Assembly: GCA_000436075.1 (NCBI GenBank) | Contig: FR884630.1 | Location: 22,344-27,868 of the forward strand | Reading direction: 5' to 3' | DNA: 5,525 nt | Origin: Eggerthella sp. CAG:209 | GTDB taxonomy: Bacteria; Actinomycetota; Coriobacteriia; Coriobacteriales; Eggerthellaceae | Shown here: positions 5,275 through 5,525 of the stretch, in pieces | Position numbering within the stretch: the first letter of the stretch is position 1 | How the letters are laid out: every line of letters starts with the position of its first letter | The notes under the pieces: model-generated | Seen by the model: only the letters and a program-made list of their open reading frames with translations | Database searches by the model: none | Told to the model about the DNA's origin: nothing | Program-made: the position numbers and the translations under genes

Positions 5275-5481
5275 ATGGCTAACGGTAAAAAGCAGAAGAT
5301 GACGGCAAAGCAGCTGAAGGAGCGCGAGGAGCGTGCCCTAGAGCGCCAGCGTCTTGCCGAAGAAAAGAAGAAGCGCGAAGAGCTTCTCAAGCGCATATTC
5401 GTTATTGCGGTGTGCGTGATTTTGATCTTGGCTCTCTCTCTTCCCACCATGGGCCTTATGTTCCTTGGCGGAAACCAATAA
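5275..5481 (+). CDS. Small single-span membrane protein of unknown function
   Basis: This 68-residue protein has two parts. Residues 4-40 are dominated by Lys, Arg, Glu and Gln with heptad-like spacing, predicting a charged helix or short coiled coil. Residues 41-64 are one hydrophobic segment (IFVIAVCVILILALSLPTMG and onward), followed by GGNQ at the end. The Arg/Lys-rich side next to the membrane segment predicts an N-in, C-out topology with the charged helix in the cytoplasm. There is no signal-peptidase site. The gene has an RBS and ends with TAA at 5479-5481. The layout resembles SecE-like or divisome accessory proteins only in general shape; I recognise no family motif. It follows the amidohydrolase terminator by 46 bases, so it either has its own unrecognised promoter or depends on read-through. 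It is probably a real gene, because codon use matches the neighbours and the two-part composition is coherent. Confidence 0.75.
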   Translation: MANGKKQKMTAKQLKEREERALERQRLAEEKKKREELLKRIFVIAVCVILILALSLPTMGLMFLGGNQ

Positions 5482-5525
5482 AGGCTCCAAGCGGCAAAAC
5501 CACTAAGCGCTGCCCGCCGTTGCGC
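5482..5525. other. Right-edge non-coding tail, nothing recognised
   Basis: These 44 bases after the small gene hold no U-tract hairpin, start codon with RBS, or promoter that I can support. A terminator could be completed beyond the window edge. Confidence 0.5.

Overview
The window holds five protein genes on about 5.5 kb. They read as chromosomal housekeeping DNA from a moderately GC-rich actinobacterium. My best guess is class Coriobacteriia (Eggerthellaceae-like). The reasons are the TsaB-RimI-TsaD fusion, a menaquinone methyltransferase, strong AGGAG-type ribosome binding sites with TATAAT -10 boxes, and even codon use throughout. This placement is inference; the sequence carries no rRNA or other decisive marker. 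I see no mobile element, CRISPR array, tRNA or rRNA.

Layout. (1) Positions 1-1946, + strand: the 3' part of a fused gene whose product ends with TsaB-like, RimI and TsaD domains. It makes the t6A tRNA modification and acetylates a ribosomal protein N-terminus. The gene is cut by the left edge. (2) 1947-2144: a gap with degenerate repeats and a promoter. (3) 2145-2669, +: a small flavin-reductase/flavoredoxin-like FMN protein. (4) 2670-2881: a convergent intergenic region with a nested inverted repeat, a strong terminator (2766-2811) and a hairpin on the stop codon of the next gene. (5) 2882-3661, - strand: menG/ubiE, the last step of menaquinone synthesis. (6) 3662-3825: a divergent promoter region with a TATAAT box on each strand, three copies of ACGGCA and a small hairpin at the predicted 5' end of the rightward transcript. 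(7) 3826-5178, +: an amidohydrolase-superfamily protein, closed by an excellent terminator (5196-5228). (8) 5275-5481, +: a 68-residue single-span membrane protein with a highly charged N-terminus. (9) 5482-5525: nothing recognisable.

The most interesting item is the amidohydrolase. It keeps the full-length scaffold and several structural signatures of the MTA/SAH/aminofutalosine deaminase group. Almost every residue that binds metal or does catalysis in that group is replaced: HxH has become HxR, the strand-5 His is Asp, its partner Glu is Gly, the strand-6 His is Tyr, and the strand-8 Asp is Gly. The reading frame is intact and has its own promoter, RBS and terminator, so it looks like a maintained pseudoenzyme rather than a decaying pseudogene. 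It is transcribed divergently from menG, and its closest look-alikes in my memory are aminofutalosine deaminases of the futalosine menaquinone route. A non-catalytic role in menaquinone synthesis is therefore a testable guess.
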